Below are positions 19,216 through 28,150 of a stretch of DNA of 64,000 bases, one piece after another. Positions within the stretch are counted from its first letter, which is position 1. The number at the start of each line of letters is the position of its first letter. Where the stretch lies: contig NZ_JAAAWO010000004.1 of the NCBI RefSeq assembly GCF_010500895.1, positions 248,001 through 312,000 on the forward strand, in the 5' to 3' direction. The position numbers and the translations under genes are program-made. The notes beneath the pieces were generated by a model. The model worked only from the letters and a program-made list of their open reading frames with translations. It ran no database searches and was not told the origin of the DNA. This stretch comes from Alteromonas genovensis. Its GTDB lineage: Bacteria; Pseudomonadota; Gammaproteobacteria; Enterobacterales; Alteromonadaceae.

Positions 19216-20595
19216 CTAGTTACTCGCAACCATTATCGTTTTGATATTCACAAACTCGCGAATACCATAACCGCCGTGCTCTCGACCATAACCGCTGTCT
19301 TTTACACCACCGAAGGGTAGGTTAGGCTGAGCGAGTGAATAACCGTTGATATTTACCATACCGGTATCAAACTCATTTTTAGCAAGTGCAATGGCGTTGT
19401 CTGTATCGGTACTAAAAATACCGCCGCCAAGTCCATAGCGTGAATCGTTCGCAATTTCCATGGCCTGCTTATCGTCACGAGCACGAATGAGTGAGGCTAC
19501 GGGGCCAAACAATTCGTCATCGTAAGCTGGCATACCAGGCGACACGTTTTCTAATACCGTCACTGGGTAAAAGTAGCCAGCTCCATCAGGCACTTCGCCA
19601 CCTAGTGATATGGTTGCACCTGCATTTACTGATTCTTTTACTTGGTCATGTAGTTCGTCACGTAAGTCTTCACGAGCCATGGGCCCTAAATCCGTCCCTT
19701 CTTTCGAAGGGTCACCTACCGTTAGCTTTTTACACTGTGAAACAAATTTATCTCTAAATTCATCGTATACACTATCTGAAATGACAAAACGTTTGGCTGC
19801 AACGCAGGTTTCGCCGTTATTAATCACTCGGCCTTTAATGCACATCTCTACTGCATTGTCGATATCAGCATCAGCCAATACAATGAAGGCGTCATTACTG
19901 CCTAATTCCATAACTGTCTTTTTCGATTCGCCGGCCGCTTCTTTAGCCACCTGCTTACCAACGCTGTCACTTCCGGTAAAGGTCACACCACGAACGTGCT
20001 TGTGTTTGATAAGACCACTTGCCGTGCTACCGTCAATCATTAGCGATTGATACACATTTTTTGGAAAGCCTGCGTCTTCGTAAAGCTGCTGAATAGCTTG
20101 TGCCATACCAAACACGTTTTGCGCATGTTTAAGCACGGTTGTGTTACCGGCCATGATATTCGATGCGCTATAACGTATCACTTGATATAGCGGGAAGTTC
20201 CAAGGCTGAATGCCTAAGATAACGCCAGTGGGTTGATAGGTAATAATGGCTTTGCCGCCCTCATATACACGCGCTTCATCTTCTAAAAATGATGCGCCAT
20301 GTTCGGCGGTATATCGACAAATCTCCGCACAAAGCTGGACTTCCTGTTTGCCCTGCTCTGCCACTTTACCCATTTCGAGGGTCATTAAGTTAGCAAGATC
20401 ATCGATGCGCTCTTCCATCAAGTCCGCTAAGTTATTAAAAATTTCGGCCCGAGCTCCAAAGGAAGTTTTCTTCCAATTCAGATAGGCTTCGTGAGAGCGC
20501 GTTACCGCTTGCTCGGCATCTTCCGCTGATATCAATTGATAATGATCAAGTTGCTCACCAGTTGTCGGGTTATACGTCTTAATTGTCTCGCTCAT
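19216..20595 (-). CDS. NAD(P)-dependent aldehyde dehydrogenase, succinate-semialdehyde dehydrogenase type (Sad/YneI-like)
   Basis: This 459-residue cytoplasmic enzyme belongs to the aldehyde dehydrogenase superfamily, oxidising an aldehyde to its acid with NAD(P). The substrate-binding NPTTGEQL start, the IQPWNFPLYQV segment, the coenzyme loop FTGSDSVGKQV, the catalytic Glu in VMELGSNDAF and the nucleophilic Cys in NNGETCVAAKR are all visible. The length and the PWNFPLYQVIRY signature resemble the short Sad/YneI succinate-semialdehyde dehydrogenases, but substrate specificity cannot be read from sequence. ATG 20595 is preferred: AAGGAG lies 7 nt upstream, whereas a TTG two codons earlier sits only 1 nt from it. 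It stands alone, with its own terminator and a TGCACT/AGTGCA inverted repeat in its leader. Confidence 0.88.
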   Translation of the reverse strand: MSETIKTYNPTTGEQLDHYQLISAEDAEQAVTRSHEAYLNWKKTSFGARAEIFNNLADLMEERIDDLANLMTLEMGKVAEQGKQEVQLCAEICRYTAEHGASFLEDEARVYEGGKAIITYQPTGVILGIQPWNFPLYQVIRYSASNIMAGNTTVLKHAQNVFGMAQAIQQLYEDAGFPKNVYQSLMIDGSTASGLIKHKHVRGVTFTGSDSVGKQVAKEAAGESKKTVMELGSNDAFIVLADADIDNAVEMCIKGRVINNGETCVAAKRFVISDSVYDEFRDKFVSQCKKLTVGDPSKEGTDLGPMAREDLRDELHDQVKESVNAGATISLGGEVPDGAGYFYPVTVLENVSPGMPAYDDELFGPVASLIRARDDKQAMEIANDSRYGLGGGIFSTDTDNAIALAKNEFDTGMVNINGYSLAQPNLPFGGVKDSGYGREHGGYGIREFVNIKTIMVASN

Positions 20596-20618
20596 TGTCA
20601 AACTCCTTGTTCTGTTGA

Positions 20619-20634
20619 TGCACTAGGTAGTGCA
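20619..20634. promoter_or_regulatory. Inverted repeat in the leader of the aldehyde dehydrogenase gene
   Basis: TGCACT-AGGT-AGTGCA is a perfect 6-bp inverted repeat about 10 bp upstream of the ribosome site. It could be a repressor operator or a small leader hairpin; no regulator is encoded next to it. The remaining spacer to 20941 holds only a hairpin with CCTTTGCG/CGCAAAGG arms at 20845-20869 and no ORF. Confidence 0.35.
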
Positions 20635-20941
20635 ACTACAACGCCAACAAGTATGAAATAAATATAAGCAATTAAATTCAACAACTTAAAAACATAACTA
20701 ACGCACAAACTTATATGGCGATAATAGTGGGTATTGGGAAAAGATTACGAGTAATGGTAAAGATTTCAGAAAATTGATGTGAAAACGCTTACGATTGAGC
20801 ATAAAAAAGGTGAGAACTGACTTTGAGTTACCTTAGCGTATTGTCCTTTGCGCTGTATTTTCGCAAAGGCCTTTTACAGCAAAGTGAAAATTAGGGGTGC
20901 ACACGTTTTTTTGTACGTAGAGGAAAAAGAAACGACTAAGG

Positions 20942-21487
20942 CTAATCGGTGTAGAGGTCAGGAAAGTGAAATTTTGCCATTGCCAGCGTAAGCGCCACTT
21001 CATAAACACTTTGGCGAGTAGCGTGATTCAGCGTAAGCAGACCAATGGCACCGCCTTTTTGCTTTACATTTACAGTATCAAACAAGGCATCCATTACCGG
21101 GCCGAGCTCTTCCCCGCGCTGTAGTGCTTGAAACACCGCGACAGGAAGGGGCAAACTTGCACTTCGCGTAACCGACCAATGCCCTTCGTGGTAAATAGCC
21201 ACATACGCAAAGGTTGCGGGGCCATCTTCAAACACATCCACACCGCCCTCTATGGCGACATACCATGAATCTGGAAAGCCACCTTCATGCAGGCTCAGCA
21301 TGGCTTTCACTCTGTTAATAGCACCCTCACGGGTTTCTGCTTCAGACATAGGCTGCTCAGCTACGCCACTTTCTACCGATATACCCTCGGCATCAAAATC
21401 ATGCTCTAACGTGTCAGATAAGGTATTAAGCGCGGCGTTGATCTTTACCGGGTTTTTAGACCCTACGTAAATGGTGTCAGGAATCAT
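20942..21487 (-). CDS. yjjX: Inosine/xanthosine triphosphatase (YjjX family)
   Basis: This 181-residue enzyme hydrolyses non-canonical ITP/XTP, keeping damaged purines out of nucleic acids. Recognisable family segments are the N-terminal VGSKNPVKINA, QPMSEAETREGAINR, the acidic VAIEGGVDVF and GGAIGLLTLNHATRQSVYEVAL near the end. Length is normal for YjjX. The start lies 2 bp after the stop of the HAD nucleotidase gene, so the two purine-housekeeping genes form an operon read leftward. Confidence 0.9.
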   Translation of the reverse strand: MIPDTIYVGSKNPVKINAALNTLSDTLEHDFDAEGISVESGVAEQPMSEAETREGAINRVKAMLSLHEGGFPDSWYVAIEGGVDVFEDGPATFAYVAIYHEGHWSVTRSASLPLPVAVFQALQRGEELGPVMDALFDTVNVKQKGGAIGLLTLNHATRQSVYEVALTLAMAKFHFPDLYTD

Positions 21488-21489
21488 GC

Positions 21490-22188
21490 CTAGCTCCTTG
21501 TAACCGGGTTATTGACAATGTCATCAACCATCAAACGATAGTCACGCACCGCGGGAAACTCGGTTATATTTCTGTCTGGCAAGGTGCGGTCAGGATTGTC
21601 CACCGCCAGTAAATGTTTAATACCAAACGTTTTAGCCGCGTTCAGTATAGGCAAAGAATCATCGACAAACAGCGTTCGCTCATTAGTAAACTGAACCCGC
21701 TCCTGTAAACGTTGCCATAGCAATTGGGATTCTTTCGTTACCCCAAACTCATGAGTGGAGATGAGATTATCTATATGCTCGTCTAACTGGGTATGCTCTA
21801 ACTTTAAGGCCAAGCTATTCGGATGGGCATTAGTCACAAGTACCACTTGGCGACCAGAAGTGTGCAGTGCGTTTAAAAATGGGACCGTGTCTTCGCGAAT
21901 AGAGAGCAAGTGAGACAGCTCGCGTTTTAGCGGCATAAACTCAGAATCTAAATCTAGGGATAGAGACTCAGCCCAATAATCAAGGCAATACCATTGAATT
22001 TGACCAAAAACGCTGTCGTAGCGCTTTTTCATTTCGGCTTGGCTTTGCGCTTCTGAAATACCGCGAATTTCAGCTAATCGTTTGGGAAGGTGATACAACC
22101 AGAACTGATTATCGTAATGTAAATCCAGTAGTGTACCGTCCATATCAAGCAGTACGGTGTCTATTTCATTCCAGGGCAGAAAGGGCAA
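21490..22188 (-). CDS. yrfG: GMP/IMP nucleotidase, HAD superfamily (YrfG)
   Basis: This cytoplasmic HAD phosphatase of about 232 residues is predicted to dephosphorylate purine nucleotides. Motif I, VLLDMDGTLLD, lies at the N-terminus, with motif II in VLVTNAHP and motif III/IV in LFVDDSLPIL. E. coli YrfG is similar in length and has the same WQDVDTVLLDMDGTLLDL style of start. I prefer the TTG at 22188, because AAGGA lies 7 nt upstream and the protein then begins just before the HAD fold. An ATG at 22266 would add 26 residues and overlap the divergent nudE start, which is unlikely. It is followed by yjjX. Confidence 0.87.
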   Translation of the reverse strand: MPFLPWNEIDTVLLDMDGTLLDLHYDNQFWLYHLPKRLAEIRGISEAQSQAEMKKRYDSVFGQIQWYCLDYWAESLSLDLDSEFMPLKRELSHLLSIREDTVPFLNALHTSGRQVVLVTNAHPNSLALKLEHTQLDEHIDNLISTHEFGVTKESQLLWQRLQERVQFTNERTLFVDDSLPILNAAKTFGIKHLLAVDNPDRTLPDRNITEFPAVRDYRLMVDDIVNNPVTRS

Positions 22189-22264
22189 GCGATTTTCCTT
22201 ATAATGAAGTAAGCTAGAATATGAGCAATTCAATGAACATGATAACAAAGATGTAGCGAGAGAC

Positions 22265-22828
22265 ATGCGAAAAATTGACCCAAATAAAGCATTACCACAA
22301 ATTCATTCTCGTAAGATTGTGGCACAAAGCAATCTCTTCCGGGTAGAAAGTTTAGATTTAGAATTTTCTAACGGTGAAACCCGTCAATTTGAGCGTATGG
22401 CTGGCGGAAATCGCGGTGCCGTCATGATTGTCCCGATGCTAGATGCCGATACCATGGTACTTATCAGAGAGTATGCGGCCGGCACTCATTCCTACCAACT
22501 CGGTTTTCCAAAAGGCCTTATTGACCCTGGTGAAACTGCCCTTGAAGCCGCGAACAGAGAGCTTCAAGAGGAAGCAGGTTTTGCAGCAAGGGAGCTTACC
22601 GAGCTACATCAAGTCAGCATGGCGCCTACCTTCTTTAATGCCAGCATGACAATTGTGATGGCACGAGATCTTTATCCGAAAACACTTGAAGGCGACGAGC
22701 CAGAACCTTTAGAGGTAATAAAGTGGCCGATTGCTGAGTCAGATGCTTTACTTGCACGAGAAGATTTTGTTGAAGCCCGTTGTATTGCTGCTCTATTTTT
22801 AGCTCAGAAGTGGTTAAAGGAACAATAA
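22265..22828 (+). CDS. nudE: ADP compounds hydrolase NudE (Nudix)
   Basis: This 187-residue Nudix hydrolase acts on ADP-ribose, NADH and diadenosine compounds. The Nudix box GX5EX7REUXEEXGU is complete, running from GLIDPGETAL through ANRELQEEAGF. The N-terminal beta segments (NLFRVESLDLEFSNGETR, AVMIVPML) match NudE. The gene is divergent from yrfG with a spacer of only about 76 bp and is followed after 3 bp by cysQ, so the two are co-transcribed. The pairing makes sense because both remove adenosine-type nucleotide by-products. Confidence 0.92.
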   Translation: MRKIDPNKALPQIHSRKIVAQSNLFRVESLDLEFSNGETRQFERMAGGNRGAVMIVPMLDADTMVLIREYAAGTHSYQLGFPKGLIDPGETALEAANRELQEEAGFAARELTELHQVSMAPTFFNASMTIVMARDLYPKTLEGDEPEPLEVIKWPIAESDALLAREDFVEARCIAALFLAQKWLKEQ

Positions 22829-22831
22829 ACT

Positions 22832-23677
22832 ATGCCCGACGATGCCCACCCCGACCTACTAGAATTGGCAAAAGAAGTTGCAATAGAAGCCGGCAAAGCA
22901 GTCTTAGAAGTATATGAAAATCGCGACTTTGACGCGTATCAAAAAGACGATGACTCACCGGTAACCAGTGCCGACTACCTTGCGAACGACATCATTAATA
23001 AACGATTGTCAGAAGCGACCCCAGACATTCCTATTCTTTCTGAAGAAAATAAGCACGCGAGTTTAGACGAGCGAAAACACTGGACTCGCTACTGGCTTAT
23101 TGATCCCATAGACGGGACGCAAGAATTTATTGCTCGCAGCGGTGATTTTGCCGTGAACATTGCATTAATTGAAAACAACGAACCCACTATTGGCGTTATT
23201 TTTTGGCCCCCAGGGCAATCAATTTATTACGCGCAAAAGGGTAAAGGGGCATTTAAGTCTACCCCAGAAGGCGATAAGCCTATATCGGTACGCAAGTTGA
23301 CCGACCCTAAAAGTAGCGTTGTTATGATTGCAATTAGCCGACGTCAGTCCCGTGAAAAAGTGCTCAACCGAATGTGTGCTAAACGTATATACAACATGCT
23401 GCCTCTTGGAAGCTGCTCGCTGAAAGCGTGCTTTATCGCTGAAGGTAAAGCAGATGTATTTATGCGCATTGGTATTACTGGCGAATGGGATACAGGCGCT
23501 TCTCAGTGCATTGTATCTGAAGCTGGAGGCAGTATTACCACGGCAAACTTTGAACCGCTGACGTATAACAAGCGACATTCGCTAGAGAACCCAGATTTTG
23601 TGGTAATGGGCGATCAACGCGTGCCATGGCAGGACATTGTGAAGTATGATGACTTTGAAAACCCATACACAAAATAA
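22832..23677 (+). CDS. cysQ: 3'(2'),5'-bisphosphate nucleotidase CysQ
   Basis: This 281-residue member of the inositol monophosphatase superfamily converts PAP to AMP, clearing the by-product of sulfate assimilation. Metal-binding motifs are present: ILSEENK, the DPIDGTQEFI box near residue 93, and WDTGASQCIVSEAGG in the C-terminal half. The length is slightly above that of E. coli CysQ. It begins 3 bp after nudE and no other gene follows in the same unit; the next gene has its own leader. Confidence 0.92.
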   Translation: MPDDAHPDLLELAKEVAIEAGKAVLEVYENRDFDAYQKDDDSPVTSADYLANDIINKRLSEATPDIPILSEENKHASLDERKHWTRYWLIDPIDGTQEFIARSGDFAVNIALIENNEPTIGVIFWPPGQSIYYAQKGKGAFKSTPEGDKPISVRKLTDPKSSVVMIAISRRQSREKVLNRMCAKRIYNMLPLGSCSLKACFIAEGKADVFMRIGITGEWDTGASQCIVSEAGGSITTANFEPLTYNKRHSLENPDFVVMGDQRVPWQDIVKYDDFENPYTK

Positions 23678-23831
23678 GACGTATGAGTTTTTGAATATTG
23701 CATAAATATCCTCACGGTTTACCCACAGTAGACCGTGCAATTTAGCCGTATTGCTACCCAATAGGTTTCGTTGGCTTTTTCATGTATTCAATGCCAAACG
23801 AAATTAATGCATCAACAGGAGTAATCAAACG

Positions 23832-24413
23832 ATGGCAAAGTACGTTCGCACATTATCAACCGCTTTACTGGCATGTGGACTCTCGTTTAACGCGTCTGCA
23901 GATTGGACAATTAACAAAGATACTAGCGCATTACATTTCATATCCACTAAAAACGCGCAAGTCACTGAAGTGCATCAATTCGATAGCTTTAAAGGCACTT
24001 TATCAGACAAGGGTAAGCTTAACGTTGAGGTAGACCTTTCATCGGTTAATACGGCAATAGACATTCGCAACAAACGCATGCAAGAAATGCTGTTTAACGT
24101 GAGTGAGTTCGCAACAGCAAACTTTGAAGCAACCTTAACCAAACCCATGATGCAGCTAAAAGCGGGTGAAGTGATGAACGGCAAAGTAGACGGCATACTA
24201 ACGCTGCACGGTAAGGCAGTACCTACTGCATTTGCAGTAACTGTTAGCCAAGTTGATGCTGATACGCTGACTGTTTCAACCAACGCACCTACGCTCATTA
24301 AAGCTGAGTCGTTTGGACTAGCTCAGGGCGTTGCTGCACTGCAAAAAATTGCTGGTTTGAAGAGCATAACCACCACGGTACCGGTTACGTTTTCAGTGAC
24401 GCTAAACCGCTAG
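23832..24413 (+). CDS. YceI-family periplasmic lipid-binding-like protein
   Basis: This 193-residue protein has a signal peptide ending near LSFNASA (about residue 23). The mature chain starts DWTINKDTSALHFISTKN, typical of the YceI lipocalin-like fold that binds polyisoprenoids. Later family segments are DLSSVNTAIDIRNKRMQEMLFNV and the pair of beta strands near the C-terminus. The exact role of YceI proteins is not settled; they are often induced by base or osmotic stress. It is monocistronic, ending before a shared terminator at 24446-24475. Confidence 0.9.
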   Translation: MAKYVRTLSTALLACGLSFNASADWTINKDTSALHFISTKNAQVTEVHQFDSFKGTLSDKGKLNVEVDLSSVNTAIDIRNKRMQEMLFNVSEFATANFEATLTKPMMQLKAGEVMNGKVDGILTLHGKAVPTAFAVTVSQVDADTLTVSTNAPTLIKAESFGLAQGVAALQKIAGLKSITTTVPVTFSVTLNR

Positions 24414-24445
24414 CTCCCATAGACTGAAAGCTCACAGCACAAATA

Positions 24446-24475
24446 AAAGAAGCCGCTTAGAAAAGCGGCTTCTTT
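24446..24475. terminator. Bidirectional terminator between yceI-type gene and opgH
   Basis: The perfect 13-bp arms AAAGAAGCCGCTT / AAGCGGCTTCTTT (24446-24458, 24463-24475) have a 4-nt loop and lie between convergent genes. The T tract is better on the minus strand, but both directions are plausible. Confidence 0.85.
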
Positions 24476-24525
24476 GTAGAGCTAGCGCTCTTTAGAACCC
24501 ATTAGGGGAATCAACGTTTAAAACT

Positions 24526-26523
24526 CTAACCTTGTGCAATAAGCACAGGCTTTCTAGGTGTCGGTTGTTGATTTAACGCTTGCTCAGGCATGGTTAGCCA
24601 TAAGCTCTCAGGTAAAGCAGGTGCAGAAACATTATGCTTAGGGGTAGCGAAGTGAGAAATAGTAAAATGCTTCATTGCTACATCCAGACGTTTAAGCGCT
24701 TTACACTCGTTCACCTCTTCACCAATAACAAACACACCCCACTTACGCATTGTTTTACCCAGCACGTCACTACTTGTAAGGCGAATAACAGGGGCCGCTA
24801 GCACCATGCCTGTTAGCACAGGAAGCAACCACATAAACAGTGACGGCGTGAAATAAAACGTTGTTACACCCCATGCTATGGCTAGTGAACTCATAATTTG
24901 CGTGTGCTTAATGGCGACAGACCAGGGTACTTTGCGACCTTCACGCTCCTGAGCTTCCCATTTCACTGAAAACCCGACGAACACACTGATAACAAAGTAA
25001 CTATGGTAAAACATCATAAGTGGTGCAATAAGCACAGCCATAACAAGTTCAAGGGATGCACCTTTAAGCAACGCCCACGCGCCACCAAACTCACTTCTGC
25101 GCTTAATTAGGGCAAGAGTAATACCGAGTAACTTAGGTAAAAACAACAGTGCTGCCGTGCCCCACATCGTCACCATCATCATATCTTGTCTAGCCACCTG
25201 CCAACTTGGAAATAACTGATATTCAGACATAAAGAAGTCAGGCACTGTTGTTGCGCGAATTAACGCATCGGCTGTGCCTAGTGCCAGCATGCAAAACAGA
25301 ATAAGCGATGAAATATAGGCAAACGCGCCAAATAGGAAATGCAAACGGTTAGCCGTTTTAAGGCCTTTCACGTTAAGCAGACCAAGATGTTGAATGTTGC
25401 CTTGAACCCAACGACGATCGCGTATGGCGTAATCGACGATATTGCTAGGTACTTCTTCATAACTTCCCGCTGTGTCGGTTAGCAAATACGCCTGCCATCC
25501 TGCACGTGACAGTAAAGCCGCTTCAACGAAGTCATGACTCAATACTTCACCGCCAAACGGTGCACGTCCTTCCAGGGTAGGAAGACCACAGTGCTGCATA
25601 AACGGCGCTATACGGATAATAGCGTTGTGGCCCCAATAATTGGCGCTGTCGGTTTGCCAAAAAGAGAGACCTGTGGCCAGCATAGGGCTATACAGGTGTG
25701 CTGCAAATTGCACGAAACGCCCAAAAAACGTATCTTGGCGCACCGGCATAGGAATGGTTTGAATTAACGCGGTATCAGGTGCTTGCTCAATACGCTTTGC
25801 TAAATCTTCCATGCGTTCGCCAGTCATTACACTATCGGCATCTAGCACAATCATAGATTCGTAGTTACCGCCCCAGCGCTCACAGAACTCTTTAAGATTA
25901 CCCACTTTTCTATGGGTGTTATTCTCACGGCGGCGATAGAAAACCTGCCCAGCGTAATTACCTAGCCGTTTTTGCAAACGAGCAAATGCATGCAGCTCTG
26001 CTTCGGCTTTATCGCTATCTCGCGTGTCACTTAGCATGTAAAAGTCAAAGTTTTCTTTGCTGTCGCCGTCCATAAGCTCGCGGATACACGTCTCGAAACC
26101 AACCATAATGCGCTTGGTATCTTCGTTATAAACTGGCATAACCACGGCGTGGCGCTGCGTTAAAGCAACGCTTGCTTCGGGTGCCGCCAATTTCTTTTTC
26201 AAACTCAGCGGGTCGATATTGAACAGCTGTAAAACGAATCCAATTATTCCTGTCCAAAATGCCATGCACAGCCAAGCGAAAAGGGTTAACCCCAGTCCTA
26301 GCTGAGCAATTTCTAAGTTTGTTAATCCATTGGGTAAAAATATCTCATACAAACTCCAACCGGCCAGCGCCGTGCTCGGAATAACGAGCATTGCCATTAT
26401 AAATAAACGCATATGTGCTCCTTTGATGATTTGGTTACATGATCCGATTTCTGGCGATCTATTTTCTGACGACAGCCCTGGCTTCTGTTCAGCTTCCATC
26501 GATTTATTTAGGTTGGTAGACAT
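24526..26523 (-). CDS. opgH: Glucans biosynthesis glucosyltransferase OpgH (MdoH)
   Basis: This inner-membrane family-2 glycosyltransferase of 665 residues makes the linear beta-1,2-glucan backbone of osmoregulated periplasmic glucans. Two N-terminal membrane helices are followed by a cytoplasmic catalytic domain with VVMPVYNED, the acidic VLDADSVM (DxD) and the RDRRWVQGN motif (QxxRW-type). Several further helices follow. The shorter ATG at 26523 is chosen because the ORF up to 26538 lies entirely inside opgG and GAGG precedes 26523 at fair spacing. The start overlaps the opgG stop by 20 bp, the classic opgGH coupling. Confidence 0.93.
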   Translation of the reverse strand: MSTNLNKSMEAEQKPGLSSENRSPEIGSCNQIIKGAHMRLFIMAMLVIPSTALAGWSLYEIFLPNGLTNLEIAQLGLGLTLFAWLCMAFWTGIIGFVLQLFNIDPLSLKKKLAAPEASVALTQRHAVVMPVYNEDTKRIMVGFETCIRELMDGDSKENFDFYMLSDTRDSDKAEAELHAFARLQKRLGNYAGQVFYRRRENNTHRKVGNLKEFCERWGGNYESMIVLDADSVMTGERMEDLAKRIEQAPDTALIQTIPMPVRQDTFFGRFVQFAAHLYSPMLATGLSFWQTDSANYWGHNAIIRIAPFMQHCGLPTLEGRAPFGGEVLSHDFVEAALLSRAGWQAYLLTDTAGSYEEVPSNIVDYAIRDRRWVQGNIQHLGLLNVKGLKTANRLHFLFGAFAYISSLILFCMLALGTADALIRATTVPDFFMSEYQLFPSWQVARQDMMMVTMWGTAALLFLPKLLGITLALIKRRSEFGGAWALLKGASLELVMAVLIAPLMMFYHSYFVISVFVGFSVKWEAQEREGRKVPWSVAIKHTQIMSSLAIAWGVTTFYFTPSLFMWLLPVLTGMVLAAPVIRLTSSDVLGKTMRKWGVFVIGEEVNECKALKRLDVAMKHFTISHFATPKHNVSAPALPESLWLTMPEQALNQQPTPRKPVLIAQG

Positions 26524-28150
26524 AATTCCATACCTCACTCACTCGCTCGCCGTCTTGCTCAATATAAGCACGCATATCAGTGGTTTGATTTTCCGTTGGC
26601 TGCATAAAGAAGGTAGCCCGCCACTCTGCGCCATCTGCTACAGGGTATAAACGCTGTTGAGAAACCGTGCCGTTTGCGCTTTGCACTACCAGCTTCGTGG
26701 TTTTATCATCAAACGTTTTTGCCTCTGGCGCTAAGAAATCGACGGTAAACTGACGTGTAGTTGCCAAAGACTCATCTTTAAACTCATCACCAGGTAATAC
26801 TGCTCTACCTTGTCTGGTACGCTCTACCGTTGCTAATGCGCTTTCAAAGGGGTGTTGCTCTACCGTTTTAAGTTCATAAGAGAAATACATCGAATCGCCT
26901 TCGTTAAACGGCTCTTCTGGTGTCCAAAACGCAACAATATTGTCGTGGATTTCAGAGGTAGTCGGAATTTCAACAACCTCTAAACGGCCTTTATTAAAAC
27001 CTTCTCTCGGTGTAACCCATAGACCAGGGCGAATATGGTAGTTTGCTTCTGCGTCTAGGTAGTTATCCCATTGCCCATCGCGCTGTAACATACCGAAGCC
27101 TTTAGGCTTACTGTCGCTTAGTGAGGTAATTTGCAAGCGAGACGGATTTGTTAGCGGTCTGAAAATTTCTTCATCGGCATGAGTTACCATTAATACACCA
27201 TCGCTATCGTGCACTTCAGGACGGTAGTCGTCATGACGCTGTTGTGTATTTTCGCCGTACAAAAACATACTAGTAAACGGAGCAACGCCAAGCTTTTCCA
27301 CGTCTTCGCGAGCAAACAACCAGCTCTCAACCTCGACGGTCGTATCTTCACCTGGCTCGATAACAAATTTATAAGCGCCAGCAACAGATGGACTTTCCAA
27401 ACGGGCATAAATGGTAATTGGCTGGCCTGGCTCTGACGCTTTTTTGCTAGGCTCAACTATCCAAAACTCGGTAAAGTGAGGAAACTCTTCACCCTTGGTT
27501 AATGCCGTATCAATGGCGAGGCCTCTTGCAGAAATTCCGTATACTTGGTTTTTACCCACTAAGCGAAAATAAGAAGCGCCCAGAAAAACGGCAAATTCAT
27601 CTTTATACTCGTCACTTTTGATAGGGTAATGAACACGGAAACCTGCAAACCCTGAGTTCTCATCAGTTAACCCTTTAAGTGCTGATGATTGTCCATCGTA
27701 GCTGAACATCTCGCTGTCAAAGGCTAAACGCTCGGGGGTATTGCTGCTCCCGATGGTATGAATAGTAACGGGATATTCGTAAAGAAAGCCTGGGTGAAAA
27801 AATTGAAGCTCGTAGTCGTTTTCATCATGCCAAAGACTTTGCTCAGGTTGAAAACGAATAGAACGGTATGTTTGGTAGTCAATTTCCTTGAGCTTACTGT
27901 CTAAGTTATGATCGTCTTGTTCATAGCTTTCACTTGCAGAAGCTTTGGCTGCGTTAATAACCGATTGTAGAACCGGTGACGCTTTCTGCGGCTGATTATT
28001 ATCGTTCACAGGTGTCGCCATTGCATTTGGTAAAACAACAAACGCTAAAATGCTTGAAACGTAAACCAATGCACGGGGCATTGCACAGCTTATAGATACG
28101 TGTTGCTTAACTATATTTCGCATGATAATTGATAAACGTGGCACGGCCAT
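26504..28150 (-). CDS. opgG: Glucans biosynthesis protein OpgG (MdoG)
   Basis: This periplasmic protein of 548 residues is needed for branching and release of osmoregulated periplasmic glucans. It has a long signal peptide through SSILAFVVLPNAMA, then the OpgG beta-sandwich (YQTYRSIRFQPEQSLW, FLYEYPVTIH, NSGFAGFRVHYP, FWIVEPSK, VESWLFARED, WVTPREGFNKG). ATG 28150 was chosen: AGGAGAGG lies just upstream, whereas the longer frame to 28180 has no ribosome site. It is followed by opgH with overlapping ends, so both act in one pathway. Confidence 0.93.
   Translation of the reverse strand: MAVPRLSIIMRNIVKQHVSISCAMPRALVYVSSILAFVVLPNAMATPVNDNNQPQKASPVLQSVINAAKASASESYEQDDHNLDSKLKEIDYQTYRSIRFQPEQSLWHDENDYELQFFHPGFLYEYPVTIHTIGSSNTPERLAFDSEMFSYDGQSSALKGLTDENSGFAGFRVHYPIKSDEYKDEFAVFLGASYFRLVGKNQVYGISARGLAIDTALTKGEEFPHFTEFWIVEPSKKASEPGQPITIYARLESPSVAGAYKFVIEPGEDTTVEVESWLFAREDVEKLGVAPFTSMFLYGENTQQRHDDYRPEVHDSDGVLMVTHADEEIFRPLTNPSRLQITSLSDSKPKGFGMLQRDGQWDNYLDAEANYHIRPGLWVTPREGFNKGRLEVVEIPTTSEIHDNIVAFWTPEEPFNEGDSMYFSYELKTVEQHPFESALATVERTRQGRAVLPGDEFKDESLATTRQFTVDFLAPEAKTFDDKTTKLVVQSANGTVSQQRLYPVADGAEWRATFFMQPTENQTTDMRAYIEQDGERVSEVWNYVYQPK

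Noticed and set aside
19491..20485. Plus-strand ORFs opposite the aldehyde dehydrogenase
   Set aside because: They are antisense to a well-supported enzyme and show no motifs.
20845..20869. Hairpin considered as a terminator downstream of yjjX
   Set aside because: The stem is good, but no T run follows on the minus strand, so terminator function is not supported.
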